Of a stretch of 41,547 bases of DNA, positions 8,378 through 17,488 are shown one piece after another (the stretch's first letter is position 1; the number at the start of each line of letters is the position of its first letter). The notes beneath the pieces are model-generated. The model saw only the letters and a program-made list of their open reading frames with translations. It was not told the origin of the DNA and searched no databases. A program made the translations under genes and the position numbers. Location of the stretch: assembly GCA_964510315.1 (NCBI GenBank), contig CAZEAP010000031.1, forward strand, positions 1 to 41,547. The letters are read 5' to 3'. The stretch comes from CAZEAP01 sp964510315 (GTDB taxonomy: Bacteria > Planctomycetota > Brocadiia > SM23-32).

Positions 8378-8477
8378 GGGCACCGCCCGAACTCCACGGT
8401 CTCCAGCGCCTTCGGCACGGCCGCGGAAGGCTACAGGGAAAAGACTCCAGCACAACTCGCTACAGGGGAGACCGAAG

Positions 8478-10037
8478 ATGGCCGACGCAGAACAGAAGAT
8501 CGTTATCTTCGACACGACGTTGAGAGACGGGGAGCAGGCCCCCGGATGCTCGATGACGTTGAAGGAAAAGGTGATGGTGGCCCGGCAGTTGGAGCGCCTG
8601 CGGGTGGACGTGATCGAGGCCGGCTTCCCGGTGGCCTCACCGGGCGATTTCGAGAGCGTCCGGCAGGTGAGCCGGGCGGTCAGGGAGCCGGCGATCGCCG
8701 GACTGGCTCGATGCGTGGACAAAGACGTTCAGAGCGCCGCCGAGGCGCTGGAAGACGCCGAGAAGCCGCGCATCCACGTCTTCCTGGCCACCAGCAAAAT
8801 ACACCGCGAGCACAAGCTCCGGATGAGCCGTGCCGACATCATCCAGCGTGCCGTCGGCAGCGTCCGGAAGGCCCTCGGATACGTCGAGGACGTGGAGTTC
8901 AGCCCGGAGGACGCCGCCCGCACCGAACCGGAGTTCCTCTGCGAGGTGGTGGAGGCCGTCATCGACGCCGGGGCCACCACGGTGAACATCCCCGACACGG
9001 TGGGCTATGCGGTTCCCCACCAGTTCGCCGACCTGATCGCTACCCTGGTGGATCGCGTGGCGAACATCGACCGGGCGGTCATCAGCGTGCACTGCCACGA
9101 CGACCTGGGCATGGCCGCCGCGAACTCGCTGGCGGCGGTCAAGGCCGGCGCACGGCAGATCGAATGCACCGTCAACGGCCTGGGAGAGCGGGCCGGCAAC
9201 TGCTCGCTGGAGGAGGTGGTGATGGCCCTGAAAACGCGCGCCGACTACTTCGGCGTGGAGACCGGCGTCGACACCCGCGAGATCATCAACGCCAGTCGCC
9301 TGGTCAGCAGCGTGACCGGAGTCCACGTGCCCCCCAACAAGGCCGTCGTGGGGCGGAACGCCTTCGCCCACGAAGCCGGGATCCATCAGGACGGAATCCT
9401 GAAGAAAAAGAGCACCTATGAGATCATGCGCCCCGAGGAGGTGGGCCTGGAGGAGGGCCGCCTCGTTCTGGGCAAGCACAGCGGCCGGCATGCCTTCCGA
9501 ACCCGGCTGGAGCAGTTGGGTATCCACCTGGACGAGGAACGGCTGGACCACGCCTTCGAGGAGTTCAAGCGCCTGGCCGACAAGAAGAAGGAAATCTACG
9601 ACGCGGACATCGAGGCGCTGGTGCGCGAGGAGATGGAGGAGGTGCCCGAAGTCTTTAAGCTACGCAGCTTCCACGTGACCAGCGGGATCAACGTGACCCC
9701 CACCGCCACCGTGGAGGTCGAGGTGGCCGAGGAGGGCGTTAAGAGAGATGCCGCCATCGGCGACGGGCCCATTGACGCGGTCTATCGGGCCGTCGATCGG
9801 ATAACGGGCTTCCGCTGCGAGCTGCGCGATTTCGGCATCCGGGCCATCACCAAGGGCAAGGACGCCATGGGAGAGGTCTCCCTGGCGATCAGCTCAAACG
9901 GCTACACGGAGAGGGGACGCGCGGCGAGAACCGACGTCATCGAGGCCAGCGCGCTGGCCTACCTGGCGGCGGTCAACCGGCTGCACAAAAGGATGCAGAG
10001 CGGCACCCCGGCCGAGGAGAAGCCCCATGGCATGTGA
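8478..10037 (+). CDS. leuA: 2-isopropylmalate synthase
   Basis: A 519-residue enzyme condensing acetyl-CoA with 2-oxoisovalerate, the first committed step of leucine synthesis. The TIM-barrel domain begins with FDTTLRDGEQAPG (11-23); the metal ligands H205 and H207 lie in SVHCHDDLG and the NGLGERAGNCSLEE segment follows at about 233-246. The C-terminal part (about 395-510) is the LeuA regulatory dimer domain that binds leucine for feedback inhibition, so the enzyme is of the long feedback-sensitive type. GGGGAG stands before the ATG. It is preceded by a leucine leader peptide and attenuator, giving control at both transcription and enzyme level. No leuB, leuC or leuD follows in this window. 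Confidence 0.95.
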   Translation: MADAEQKIVIFDTTLRDGEQAPGCSMTLKEKVMVARQLERLRVDVIEAGFPVASPGDFESVRQVSRAVREPAIAGLARCVDKDVQSAAEALEDAEKPRIHVFLATSKIHREHKLRMSRADIIQRAVGSVRKALGYVEDVEFSPEDAARTEPEFLCEVVEAVIDAGATTVNIPDTVGYAVPHQFADLIATLVDRVANIDRAVISVHCHDDLGMAAANSLAAVKAGARQIECTVNGLGERAGNCSLEEVVMALKTRADYFGVETGVDTREIINASRLVSSVTGVHVPPNKAVVGRNAFAHEAGIHQDGILKKKSTYEIMRPEEVGLEEGRLVLGKHSGRHAFRTRLEQLGIHLDEERLDHAFEEFKRLADKKKEIYDADIEALVREEMEEVPEVFKLRSFHVTSGINVTPTATVEVEVAEEGVKRDAAIGDGPIDAVYRAVDRITGFRCELRDFGIRAITKGKDAMGEVSLAISSNGYTERGRAARTDVIEASALAYLAAVNRLHKRMQSGTPAEEKPHGM

Positions 10038-10061
10038 GCCGACGCCGCCGCGAAGGGCCGG

Positions 10062-10364
10062 TCAGATCTCGGGCATCTCCGGCTCTTCGGGCTCCGGCTC
10101 CTTCGATCCAGCCGACGGAGTCGTCCCTCCCGTGGCTCTTACGCCGGTGAAAGCGGCCATCAGGGCGCTGAGCACGAAGACGACCGCCCCGACGATGACA
10201 ACGGCATACATCAGGCCGCTGTGAGTTACCGGCTCGAATTTCTCGAGCGCCTCGGGGTTGTTGGACAAGATGGTCGTCACACAGGTGTTGACGTGTCCGA
10301 GGTAAATCAACGGAGCGATCATGCTTACGGTACCGGCAATCATTCCGACGATATATGCCGCCAT
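10062..10364 (-). CDS. Small two-helix membrane protein, unknown function
   Basis: A 100-residue protein with a hydrophobic helix at about 4-24, a loop with a single Cys, a second helix at about 51-75, and an acidic proline-rich tail (KEPEPEEPEMPE). The start at 10364 follows AGGAGG by five bases; the GTG two codons upstream overlaps that site and is rejected. It is convergent with leuA and divergent from trpE and belongs to no family I recognise. Its good ribosome-binding site and codon pattern suggest it is real. Confidence 0.7.
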   Translation of the reverse strand: MAAYIVGMIAGTVSMIAPLIYLGHVNTCVTTILSNNPEALEKFEPVTHSGLMYAVVIVGAVVFVLSALMAAFTGVRATGGTTPSAGSKEPEPEEPEMPEI

Positions 10365-10499
10365 GGTCACCTCCTGGCGTGAACGTGAGTTTCTGAGGCG
10401 GCGCTCATTCCCTCAAGCCGCCGGTCTGCCGGTAATTCTAATCCGAGACAGCTCAACATTGCAAGGGCGACCGTCCCGCCCCTGCCGGGAGAAGACCCC

Positions 10500-11990
10500 A
10501 TGAAGCCTGTTTACCGCCCCGGCCCCCGGCGCTTCGCCGAGCTGTGCGAGAAGGGGAACGTGGTCCCCGTCTATCGCCAGCTCATGGCCGATGCACTCAC
10601 CCCCGTTCTGGCGTTTCAGAATATCCGCACGGGCGCAAACGCCTTCCTGCTGGAGAGCGCCAGCGGACCCGAGAAGATCGGAAGGTACTGCTTCCTGGGC
10701 GCCTCACCGTTCGCCACCTTCAAGAGCCACGGCGATCAGGTCACCATACGGGACGGCGATGGAGAGCGCACATTTTCGGCCGAGAACCCGCTGGACGCCT
10801 TCGGCCGGTACCTGGAGCAGTTCAGTTTCGTGCCGCTCGAGGACCTCCCCCGCTTCAGTTGCGGCGCGGTGGGTTACATGGCCTACGACACGGTCCGGTT
10901 CGTCGAGGAGCTTCCCAACTGCCCCCCCGACGACCGCGGCCTGCCCGACATGTTCTTCATGTTCTTCGACAGCGTCGTCATCTTCGACCACCTCAACAAG
11001 ACCATCAAGGTCGTCTGCAGCCAGCGCACCGACGGCAAAAGCCCGGAGGAAGCCTACGAGGAGGCGGTGAGCAGGATCGACGGACTTATCGAGAAGCTGC
11101 GCCGTCCGGTCACCGCCGTAACCGACGACATCGAGCCGGTCGGCGAGACGACGCCGGAGTTTGAGTCCAATTTCCAGCGGGACGACTACCTGGAGGCGGT
11201 GCGTAAAGCAAAGGAGTACATCCGGGCCGGGGACATCTTCCAGGTCGTCCCCTCCCAGCGGCTGAGGGCCCGCACCTCGGCCCGTCCGTTCGACATCTAC
11301 AGGGCGCTCCGCGTCATCAACCCCTCACCCTACATGTTTTTCCTGGAGTTCGATGAGCTGCACCTTATCGGTTCCTCCCCGGAGGTCATGGTGGGGGTGG
11401 AGGACCGACGGGTGAGGGTCCGCCCGATCGCGGGCACCCGGCGCCGGGGGGCCGACGAGGAGGAGGACGAGCAACTGCAGAGGGAGCTGCTCGGCGACCC
11501 CAAGGAACGGGCCGAACACATCATGCTGGTGGACCTGGGCCGGAACGACGTCGGACGGGTCTCCAAGTTCGGCACCGTGAACCTGGACGAAGTGATGGTC
11601 ATCGAGAAGTACTCCCACGTCATGCACATCGTCAGCAACGTCAGCGGGGAACTGCGCGATGAACTTGGTCCCCTCGACGCCCTCAAAGCCTGCATTCCCG
11701 CCGGCACGCTCAGCGGCGCCCCCAAGGTCCGCGCGATGGAGATCATCGACGAGCTGGAACCCACCAGGCGCGGTCCCTACGGCGGTGCGGTGGGCTACTT
11801 CGACTTCAGCGGCAACATGGACACCTGCATCGCCATCCGCACGGTGGTGCTGGTCGGCCAGGACGCCTACGTGCAGGCCGGCGGCGGGGTGGTGGCCGAT
11901 TCGGTCCCCGAGCGGGAATACCAAGAGACCCTCAACAAGGCGAAGGCCCTGCTGAGGGCGCTGGAAGTCGCCCGCCTTATGCGGGACTGA
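10500..11990 (+). CDS. trpE: Anthranilate synthase component I
   Basis: A 496-residue chorismate-utilising enzyme which, with TrpG, makes anthranilate for tryptophan synthesis. The N-terminal domain carries LLES at 50-53 and the downstream serine region, the known tryptophan feedback-binding motif. The C-terminal domain has AGDIFQVVPSQRL, the chorismate/Mg region IAGTRRRG, DPKERAEHIMLVDLGRNDVGRV, and a final QAGGGVVADSVPEREYQET block, all standard for TrpE rather than PabB. GGGAGAAG precedes the ATG. No Trp-rich leader peptide or attenuator is seen in 10371-10499. The gene stands alone; the rest of the trp pathway is outside the window. Confidence 0.94.
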   Translation: MKPVYRPGPRRFAELCEKGNVVPVYRQLMADALTPVLAFQNIRTGANAFLLESASGPEKIGRYCFLGASPFATFKSHGDQVTIRDGDGERTFSAENPLDAFGRYLEQFSFVPLEDLPRFSCGAVGYMAYDTVRFVEELPNCPPDDRGLPDMFFMFFDSVVIFDHLNKTIKVVCSQRTDGKSPEEAYEEAVSRIDGLIEKLRRPVTAVTDDIEPVGETTPEFESNFQRDDYLEAVRKAKEYIRAGDIFQVVPSQRLRARTSARPFDIYRALRVINPSPYMFFLEFDELHLIGSSPEVMVGVEDRRVRVRPIAGTRRRGADEEEDEQLQRELLGDPKERAEHIMLVDLGRNDVGRVSKFGTVNLDEVMVIEKYSHVMHIVSNVSGELRDELGPLDALKACIPAGTLSGAPKVRAMEIIDELEPTRRGPYGGAVGYFDFSGNMDTCIAIRTVVLVGQDAYVQAGGGVVADSVPEREYQETLNKAKALLRALEVARLMRD

Positions 11991-12197
11991 TCCGCCCTCC
12001 CGCTCTCGGGCCGCAACGACGGGAACCGCGGATGCCTGCCCGTCTTGGCCGGGAACGCGGACAGACAGACAGAAAGACCAACCACCGGAGCATCTACGCC
12101 CAACTGTGCTTTCCTGTGCGTCTCCCCGCCGCTTCGTTCCTTCGTGTCGGAGAAGGTCAGACTTCGTGACGCCTGGTTTCGGTTTTTTCCTGTTGTT

Positions 12198-12230
12198 ACT
12201 CTGCGCTCCTCTGCGTCCTCTGCGGTTCCC
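12198..12230 (+). repeat. 9-nt-period dispersed repeat (copy 1)
   Basis: A short array built on CTCTGCGTC-like 9-mers within the 275-bp gap between trpE and birA. It matches 41410-41442 at 31 of 33 positions. The remainder of 11991-12265 has T-rich stretches (for example near 12186) but no convincing terminator hairpin and no gene. Confidence 0.7.
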
Positions 12231-12265
12231 CTCGCGCTGCCGCCGTAATGGCCGGCGCCGCGGCC

Positions 12266-13084
12266 TCACAGCAGCAGGGTGGCGCTCTGGTCGGAAAGCA
12301 GCCTGCGGGAGCCGTCCGCGGTCTGCAGTATGAGTTCTCCGGTGCTCCGAAGGCCGACAACCTTTCCCGCCACGCGCCGGCCCTCCACCTCCGCCCGTAC
12401 GGGCTGGTCGAGCAGACAGCTCAGGCGGCGCCAGCGGGCCAGCACCCTCTCCTTCTTCCCCATGCGCAGCCGCCGGTACCACGCGCTGAGACCCGCCAGC
12501 AGCGCCCGGCAGAGCGCGGTCCTGTCGAAGCGACGGCCCTTTTCCATCCGCAGGGACGTCGGTCGCACGGGCGCCCCGGCGGGGAGGTCGGCCTCCCCCT
12601 GGTTGACGTTCAGCCCGATGCCCAGCACGAAACCGCCGCCCGCGTCCCCGGTGCGCACCCGATCGACCAGCAGGCCCCCCAGCTTGCGCACGGTAAGAGT
12701 GCCGGGCTCTCCGGCGGCGACCACCACGTCGTTGGGCCACTTGATCCGGGCGGGCACCCCCTGACGCCGGACGGCTTCCGTGGCGGCGACCGCGCCGAGC
12801 AGTACCACCAGGGTCTGCTCGGAGGTCGGCAGCGCGATCCGCAGCACCACGCTGGCCAGCAGGCCCATTCCCCGTGGACATTCCCACGCTCCCCGTCGCC
12901 CGCGCCCGGCCGTCTGATGCTCGGCCAGCACCACGTAGCCGTCCGGGGCCCCCTCCAGCAAACGCTCCCGGGCTACCGCCATGGTGGAAGGAACTTCCCG
13001 TAACAGTTCGCCCTGCCGGCCCACAAGCAGCGGCGGGTCGGTCGGGGCGAATATCCTCTCCGGCTCCAGCGGCTTCTCGTTCAT
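12266..13084 (-). CDS. birA: Biotin--[acetyl-CoA-carboxylase] ligase
   Basis: A 272-residue biotin protein ligase that activates biotin with ATP and attaches it to carboxylase carrier proteins. Biotinyl-AMP binding residues are in GRGRRG at 60-65; KWPNDV follows at 115-120 and GIGLNVN further on; the last 50 residues form the small SH3-like C-terminal domain. There is no N-terminal helix-turn-helix, so it is a monofunctional ligase and not a biotin-operon repressor. The ATG at 13084 overlaps the pgpA stop as ATGA, so it is the last gene of the ftsK-rimO-pgpA-birA operon. The much longer reading frame upstream of this start is a shadow of pgpA. Confidence 0.92.
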   Translation of the reverse strand: MNEKPLEPERIFAPTDPPLLVGRQGELLREVPSTMAVARERLLEGAPDGYVVLAEHQTAGRGRRGAWECPRGMGLLASVVLRIALPTSEQTLVVLLGAVAATEAVRRQGVPARIKWPNDVVVAAGEPGTLTVRKLGGLLVDRVRTGDAGGGFVLGIGLNVNQGEADLPAGAPVRPTSLRMEKGRRFDRTALCRALLAGLSAWYRRLRMGKKERVLARWRRLSCLLDQPVRAEVEGRRVAGKVVGLRSTGELILQTADGSRRLLSDQSATLLL

Positions 13085-13572
13085 CGCACCAGCAGGTCTA
13101 TAACGCCGTAGCAGAGGGGCCAGAGCGTTGCGGCCGCGCACAGGGCGGCGCCCAGGTCGTCGGCCATCACGCCCCAGCCGCCGGGGAGTTTCTCCAGCCG
13201 CTTCAGGGGGAAGGGCTTGGCGACGTCGAAGAACCGGAAGGCCACAAAAACAGCTCCGGCCGTTACCACAGGACCCCGCCACCAGAACAGCAGGCAGCCC
13301 AGCCAGCAGCCGGCCAGCTCGTCCAGCACGAAACGCCGCGGGTCCACGCCGTCGTAGAGCCGCTCCGCCCGCGGCGCCAGCAGCAGCCCTCCCAGCACCG
13401 TCGCCGCGCACAGCAGCCCGACCGGGGCCAGCGCGCTCAGGCCCATCGTCCGGCGAAGCCACCAGTAAAGCGTCGCGGCGGCGGCCGAGGCCCACGTGCC
13501 CGGCGCCAGGGGCAGATACCCCAATCCCAGTCCCGAGCAAGCCAGCTTGACCGCCAGATCACGGCTTCTCAT
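13081..13572 (-). CDS. pgpA: Phosphatidylglycerophosphatase A
   Basis: A 163-residue integral membrane phosphatase that converts phosphatidylglycerol phosphate to phosphatidylglycerol. The family motifs are visible: GLGYLPLAPGTWAS near the start, the acidic active-site motif VLDELAG in the middle, FRFFDVAKPFPLKRLEKLPGG, and GVMADDLGAA near the end. Three to four hydrophobic segments. The ATG at 13572, six bases after GAGG, is preferred over another two codons upstream. It overlaps the end of rimO by 14 bp and birA by 4 bp, so translation is coupled. Confidence 0.92.
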   Translation of the reverse strand: MRSRDLAVKLACSGLGLGYLPLAPGTWASAAAATLYWWLRRTMGLSALAPVGLLCAATVLGGLLLAPRAERLYDGVDPRRFVLDELAGCWLGCLLFWWRGPVVTAGAVFVAFRFFDVAKPFPLKRLEKLPGGWGVMADDLGAALCAAATLWPLCYGVIDLLVR

Positions 13573-14914
13573 CGGCATCCTCGCTTCGGATGATCCGGCC
13601 GATGCAATCGTAGCCGACCGAGTCCACTATCTCCACCCGGGCGAACTCCCCTGCCGGCGGCGCCGGTGGCTCGACGTAGAGAAGCGGGTCCACGTCGGGG
13701 GCCTCGGCGGGGCTGCGGGCCGGCCGCAGGCCTTCTTCCGTGGGTGCGCCCTCCTCCATCAGCACCTCCGTTCGCTCGCCCACCCTTTCGGCGGCCAGCT
13801 CGAACGCCACCTCCTGCTGGGCGGCCATCAGTTCCTCGCGCCGGGCCTCCCGCACCTCACGGGGAACCCGGCCGGACAGTTCCGCGGCCGGCGTTCCCTC
13901 CTCCGGGGAATAGGCGAAGCAGCCGGCCCTCTGGAAGCGGGCCGTCCGGACGAACTCCTTCAGCTCGCCGAACTCATCCTCCGTCTCCCCCGGGAAGCCG
14001 ACCATGAAGGTGGTGCGCAGGGTCAATCCGGGGATCCGCTCGCGCAGTCGCTCCAGCAGCCCCTCCACCTCCCGGCGCCTCACCCCGCGGCCCATGCGGC
14101 GCAGGATGCCGTCGCTTATGTGCTGGAGCGGCAGGTCGAGGTAGGGGCAGACCTTTTCCTCTCCCCCCACCGTCTCGACCAGCGCCTCGTAGACGTGCGC
14201 CGGATGGCAATACAGCAGCCGTATCCATCGCAGCTCCTCGATGCGGCACAGCTCCCGGAGCAGCTCGTGGATCGCCCGGCCCGGGCCGAGGTCCGTGCCG
14301 TAAGCGGCGGTATCCTGGCCGATCACATTCAGCTCCCGCACGCCGGAGCGGGCCAGCCGCCGTGCCTCCTCCAACAGTTCTTCGGAGGGGCGGCTGCGCA
14401 GAGGGCCGCGGATCAGGGGTATGGCACAGTAGGCGCAGCGGTTGCTGCAGCCGGAGGAGACACGCAGGTAGCTCCAGGCGGTCGGCGTCAGCCGCCGACT
14501 CCGCAGCGCCGGCCGGCCGTCGGCCGGCCCGGGTGCCATGCCGAGGGCCCGCAGAGCCGCATCGGCGGCGCCCTTCGGATCTATGCCCGTCAGGACGTCC
14601 ACCTCCGGGAGCAGCTCCGCCAGCTCCTCCCCGTAGCGCTCGCCGAGGCAGCCGGTGACGATCAAGGTCTGGAGAGGGCCGTTTTCCCTGTAGTCGGCGG
14701 TCTCCAGGATGACGCCGATGGACTCCTCCTTGGCGGCTTCGATGAACCCGCATGTGTTGACGACGGCGACCGGGGAGTCCTCCACGGTGTGGACGACCTC
14801 GATCCCGCGGGCGTGCAGCCGGGAGGCGATGCGTTCGGAGTCCACCACGTTCTTGGCGCAGCCCAGGGTGAGGAGGGCTACTCTCGGCCGTGTGGGAGAG
14901 GTGGGTTTGGACAT
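13559..14914 (-). CDS. rimO: Ribosomal protein S12 methylthiotransferase
   Basis: A 451-residue radical-SAM enzyme that adds a methylthio group to an aspartate of ribosomal protein S12. It has the N-terminal UPF0004 domain with cluster cysteines C19 (TLGCAKN), C55 (NTCGF) and C89 (TGCLGE), the radical-SAM motif C156-C160-C163 (CSNRCAYC), and a C-terminal TRAM domain beginning about 370. TLGCAKNVVDSE and GCSNRCAYCAIP are the RimO versions of these motifs, separating it from MiaB. It lies 27 bp after ftsK in the same operon and overlaps pgpA at its 3' end. Confidence 0.93.
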   Translation of the reverse strand: MSKPTSPTRPRVALLTLGCAKNVVDSERIASRLHARGIEVVHTVEDSPVAVVNTCGFIEAAKEESIGVILETADYRENGPLQTLIVTGCLGERYGEELAELLPEVDVLTGIDPKGAADAALRALGMAPGPADGRPALRSRRLTPTAWSYLRVSSGCSNRCAYCAIPLIRGPLRSRPSEELLEEARRLARSGVRELNVIGQDTAAYGTDLGPGRAIHELLRELCRIEELRWIRLLYCHPAHVYEALVETVGGEEKVCPYLDLPLQHISDGILRRMGRGVRRREVEGLLERLRERIPGLTLRTTFMVGFPGETEDEFGELKEFVRTARFQRAGCFAYSPEEGTPAAELSGRVPREVREARREELMAAQQEVAFELAAERVGERTEVLMEEGAPTEEGLRPARSPAEAPDVDPLLYVEPPAPPAGEFARVEIVDSVGYDCIGRIIRSEDADEKP

Positions 14915-14941
14915 GAGCGAGCGCTGACGGAGGAAGCGGCG

Positions 14942-17218
14942 TCACGAGTGAGCGTGGGCCTGTTCCCACTCCTCGGTGCTGAGGAGGACCCGGCGGGCCT
15001 TGCCCTCCCGGTGCTGCCCGACGATGCCTTCATCGGCCATCATGTCAATCAGCCGCGCCGCACGCGAGTAGCCGATGCTCAGCCGCCTCTGCAGCAGGGA
15101 GACCGAGCCTCTCTGGTGCTTGACGACGATCCCGACGGCATCATCATAGAGTTCGTCCTCATGCTCTATCGTGCGCTCCTGGGCCTGTACCTTCCGCAGG
15201 TCGGCGCGGAACTGGGGGCCGGCCTGCTCTTGGAGGAACTCCACCAGCCGGTCGGTCTCCTCCCCCGAGACGAAGGTGCCCTGGGCGCGGACAAGTCGGG
15301 AGCTGCCGGGCGGGAGCATCAGCATATCGCCCTCCCCCAGCAGAAGCTCTGCGCCTTTGCGGTCCAGGACAATGCGCGAGTTGACCCCGGAGGAGACCTG
15401 GAAGGCGATTCGCGCCGGCAGGTTGGCCCTGATCAGCCCGGTGATCACGTCGGTAGAGGGCCTCTGCGTGGCACACAGCAGGTGGATGCCCACGGCCCGG
15501 GCCTTCTGAGAGAGCCGGGTGACCGCCTTCTCCACCTCTTTGCCGGCCACCATCATCAGCTCTCCAAACTCATCGACTATGATGACGATGTGGGGCATCC
15601 GCCGGGGGACGTCTTCGAGGCCGGCGTCTCCCTCCGGGTCGAGCCGCTCATCCAGTTCCTGCTCGCTGAGGCTGTTATAGCCGCCCAGGTTCCGCACGCC
15701 GGCCTGGGAGAGCAGGGAATAGCGCTCGTCCATCTTCTTGCAGGCCCACTTCAGCACGGCGGCCGCCTTCTTCATGTCCTTCAGAATCGGGCAGATCAGG
15801 TGCGGCAGCGAGGCGTATTGGCTGAACTCGACGGTCTTCGGATCGATCAGCAGAAGCTGCACCTGGCCGGGGGTTCGGGTCATCAGGATGCTGGAGATCA
15901 TCGCCCGGATGGCCACCGACTTGCCGGAGCCCGTCGCCCCGGCCACCAGCAGGTGCGGGCAGCGGGCCAGGTCCAGAAGCAGAGGTCGGCCGGCGGTGTC
16001 CTTGCCCACAAAGAGGGGAATCTCCAGGTCCTGCTGCTTCCCCCGCGTCGCCTGCATCAGCTCCCGCAGGCCCACAAGCTCCCGCTCGGCGTTGGGCACT
16101 TCGATGCCGATGGTGTTCCGTCCGGGCAGAGGCGCCACGATGCGCACGTTGGGAGCGGTCAGGGCGATGGCCAGATCGTCTGCCAGGCTCTCCACCCTGG
16201 AGACCTTCGTGCCGGGCGCCAGGGAAAGCTCGTACATGGTGATGACCGGGCCCGGCTGGATGCGCACCACGTCGGCCTCGATGTTGAAGTCCGCAAGCGT
16301 GCGCTCCAGCACCCGGCTTCTCTCCCGGATCTGGTCCTCGTCCTCTCCTGTCAGCGTTGGGCCCTTCTCGTCCAACAGGTCCAGAGGAGGCAGCGTGAAC
16401 TCCCCATCCGGGGGCAACTCATCCTCCACCTCGAAGGACGTCTCGTCGGCGGGTTCCTCCTCGGCGGTAAACGCACTGATGACTTCCGGCTCCGGCCGCT
16501 CCTCCTCATGGGCCACGATGTCCTCGGCAGGTTCCTCCTCCGCCTCTTCGGTCTCCGACGCCTCAGCCGGCGCCCTGGGCCGCTCGACCGGGGCTTCAGC
16601 TTCAGCAGCCGGCGCAGCTTCCTTTTCAGTAGTTTTCCTCCCGCGGGTGCTCAGCTTATCGGAGAGGCGACCAGCCAGGGCCCTGCACCGGGACGCCAGG
16701 AGCGCCAGCTCGGGGCCGGCCAGCAGGAACAGGCCGACGCACCACAGGCTGACCAGCAGTATCAGCGCACCGGTGGCGCCGACGCTCTCGTAGAGCAGCC
16801 CGGCCAGAAGTATGCCGAGCACGCCTCCGCCCCGGCCGGGCTCCGCGCGATAAGTGCCCGGGCTCGAGGAGTCGGCGGCGTTCCACAGGGCCAGCCCCAG
16901 CATCAGGGCGACGGTTAGGAGCGCCAGGCCCCCGGCCCTGAACGGCAAATCCTCGACTTTCCTGCCCGCCAGGGTCAGGGCTCCGGCGGCCCCTACTCCG
17001 GCCGCCAGGAGATAAGAAGCCCACCCCAGCAGGACCAGCAGGTAAGCCGAGACATACGCGCCGGCCGCTCCGCAGGCGTTGGCCCTGGCCGGCGGCGGAG
17101 GAAAGTCGGGGAAGGGGCCCTCGTGTGGATTGTGGGTAGCCAGACTGGCCAGCAGAAAGGCCGACAAGGCGAGCAAGAAAATCCCCGTCACTATCCTCAG
17201 GACCTGTTTGCGCTGCAT
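14942..17218 (-). CDS. ftsK: DNA translocase FtsK
   Basis: A 758-residue membrane-anchored ATPase that pumps chromosomal DNA at the division septum. Four membrane helices occupy about the first 180 residues, followed by a short acidic, Glu/Pro/Ala-rich linker (about 200-310), the alpha/beta motor with Walker A GATGSGKS and Walker B HIVIIVDEFGEL, and a C-terminal gamma winged helix (last about 65 residues: SLLQRRLSIGYSRAARLID...) that reads KOPS sequences and activates XerD. The ATG at 17218 is preferred to one 15 codons upstream because the protein then begins directly with the basic anchor before the first helix. First gene of an operon with rimO, pgpA and birA. Confidence 0.95.
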   Translation of the reverse strand: MQRKQVLRIVTGIFLLALSAFLLASLATHNPHEGPFPDFPPPPARANACGAAGAYVSAYLLVLLGWASYLLAAGVGAAGALTLAGRKVEDLPFRAGGLALLTVALMLGLALWNAADSSSPGTYRAEPGRGGGVLGILLAGLLYESVGATGALILLVSLWCVGLFLLAGPELALLASRCRALAGRLSDKLSTRGRKTTEKEAAPAAEAEAPVERPRAPAEASETEEAEEEPAEDIVAHEEERPEPEVISAFTAEEEPADETSFEVEDELPPDGEFTLPPLDLLDEKGPTLTGEDEDQIRERSRVLERTLADFNIEADVVRIQPGPVITMYELSLAPGTKVSRVESLADDLAIALTAPNVRIVAPLPGRNTIGIEVPNAERELVGLRELMQATRGKQQDLEIPLFVGKDTAGRPLLLDLARCPHLLVAGATGSGKSVAIRAMISSILMTRTPGQVQLLLIDPKTVEFSQYASLPHLICPILKDMKKAAAVLKWACKKMDERYSLLSQAGVRNLGGYNSLSEQELDERLDPEGDAGLEDVPRRMPHIVIIVDEFGELMMVAGKEVEKAVTRLSQKARAVGIHLLCATQRPSTDVITGLIRANLPARIAFQVSSGVNSRIVLDRKGAELLLGEGDMLMLPPGSSRLVRAQGTFVSGEETDRLVEFLQEQAGPQFRADLRKVQAQERTIEHEDELYDDAVGIVVKHQRGSVSLLQRRLSIGYSRAARLIDMMADEGIVGQHREGKARRVLLSTEEWEQAHAHS

Positions 17219-17276
17219 AGGATGTTCGCTCCCTCCGGCGCAGACTGCTCCCACACCATGCATATTTTAGTTAACC

Positions 17277-17304
17277 GGGCGGGCGGAAAGCAAAGCGCCC
17301 GCCC
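17277..17304. promoter_or_regulatory. Perfect 9-bp inverted repeat between divergent genes
   Basis: GGGCGGGCG at 17277-17285 and CGCCCGCCC at 17296-17304 with a 10-base loop. It lies upstream of both ftsK (minus) and the GyrI-like gene (plus), next to an AT-rich patch (ATATTTTAGTTAA). No gene ends here, so it is not a terminator; a protein-binding operator or an element of a 5' UTR are options. Confidence 0.35.
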
Positions 17305-17401
17305 CGGCGCCGGATGCCAACGCACCACGTGGCGTGGGCGGCTGAGATGCCGCAGATGTGCGCTCTGGAGGTTTACCGCTGCCACGGGGAGGCCCGGCGT
17401 T

Positions 17402-17430
17402 TGACAAATCGAGGTGCCCGTGGTAACAAA
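17402..17430 (+). promoter_or_regulatory. Candidate promoter for the GyrI-like gene
   Basis: A perfect TTGACA at 17402-17407, 17 bases before a poor -10 (TAACAA, 17425-17430). The gene starts at 17489. The -35 is convincing; the -10 is weak. Confidence 0.3.
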
Positions 17431-17488
17431 GGGGGCCTGCGATGCACCCACATCCCTGATCAACGGGGTCAGCTTCCGGGAGAAACCT

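Noticed and set aside
8379..8391. CGGGC-ACC-GCCCG hairpin with ACCGCC resembling a T-box core
   Set aside because: It lies after the terminator, whereas a T-box sequence precedes it, and no stem I specifier loop was found. Leader-peptide attenuation explains the region better.
10371..10499. Possible tryptophan attenuator before trpE
   Set aside because: No Trp-rich leader peptide, no terminator and no clear promoter were found in the gap.
12160..12200. T-rich stretch after trpE as a rho-independent terminator
   Set aside because: Only a 4-bp stem can be drawn in front of the T-run.
12266..13540. Long minus-strand reading frame extending birA upstream to 13540
   Set aside because: The first about 150 residues are an out-of-frame shadow of pgpA; the ATGA-coupled ATG at 13084 fits BirA exactly.
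13496..16918. Very long plus-strand reading frame opposite rimO and ftsK
   Set aside because: It is the antisense shadow of high-GC genes whose minus-strand products have complete conserved motifs.
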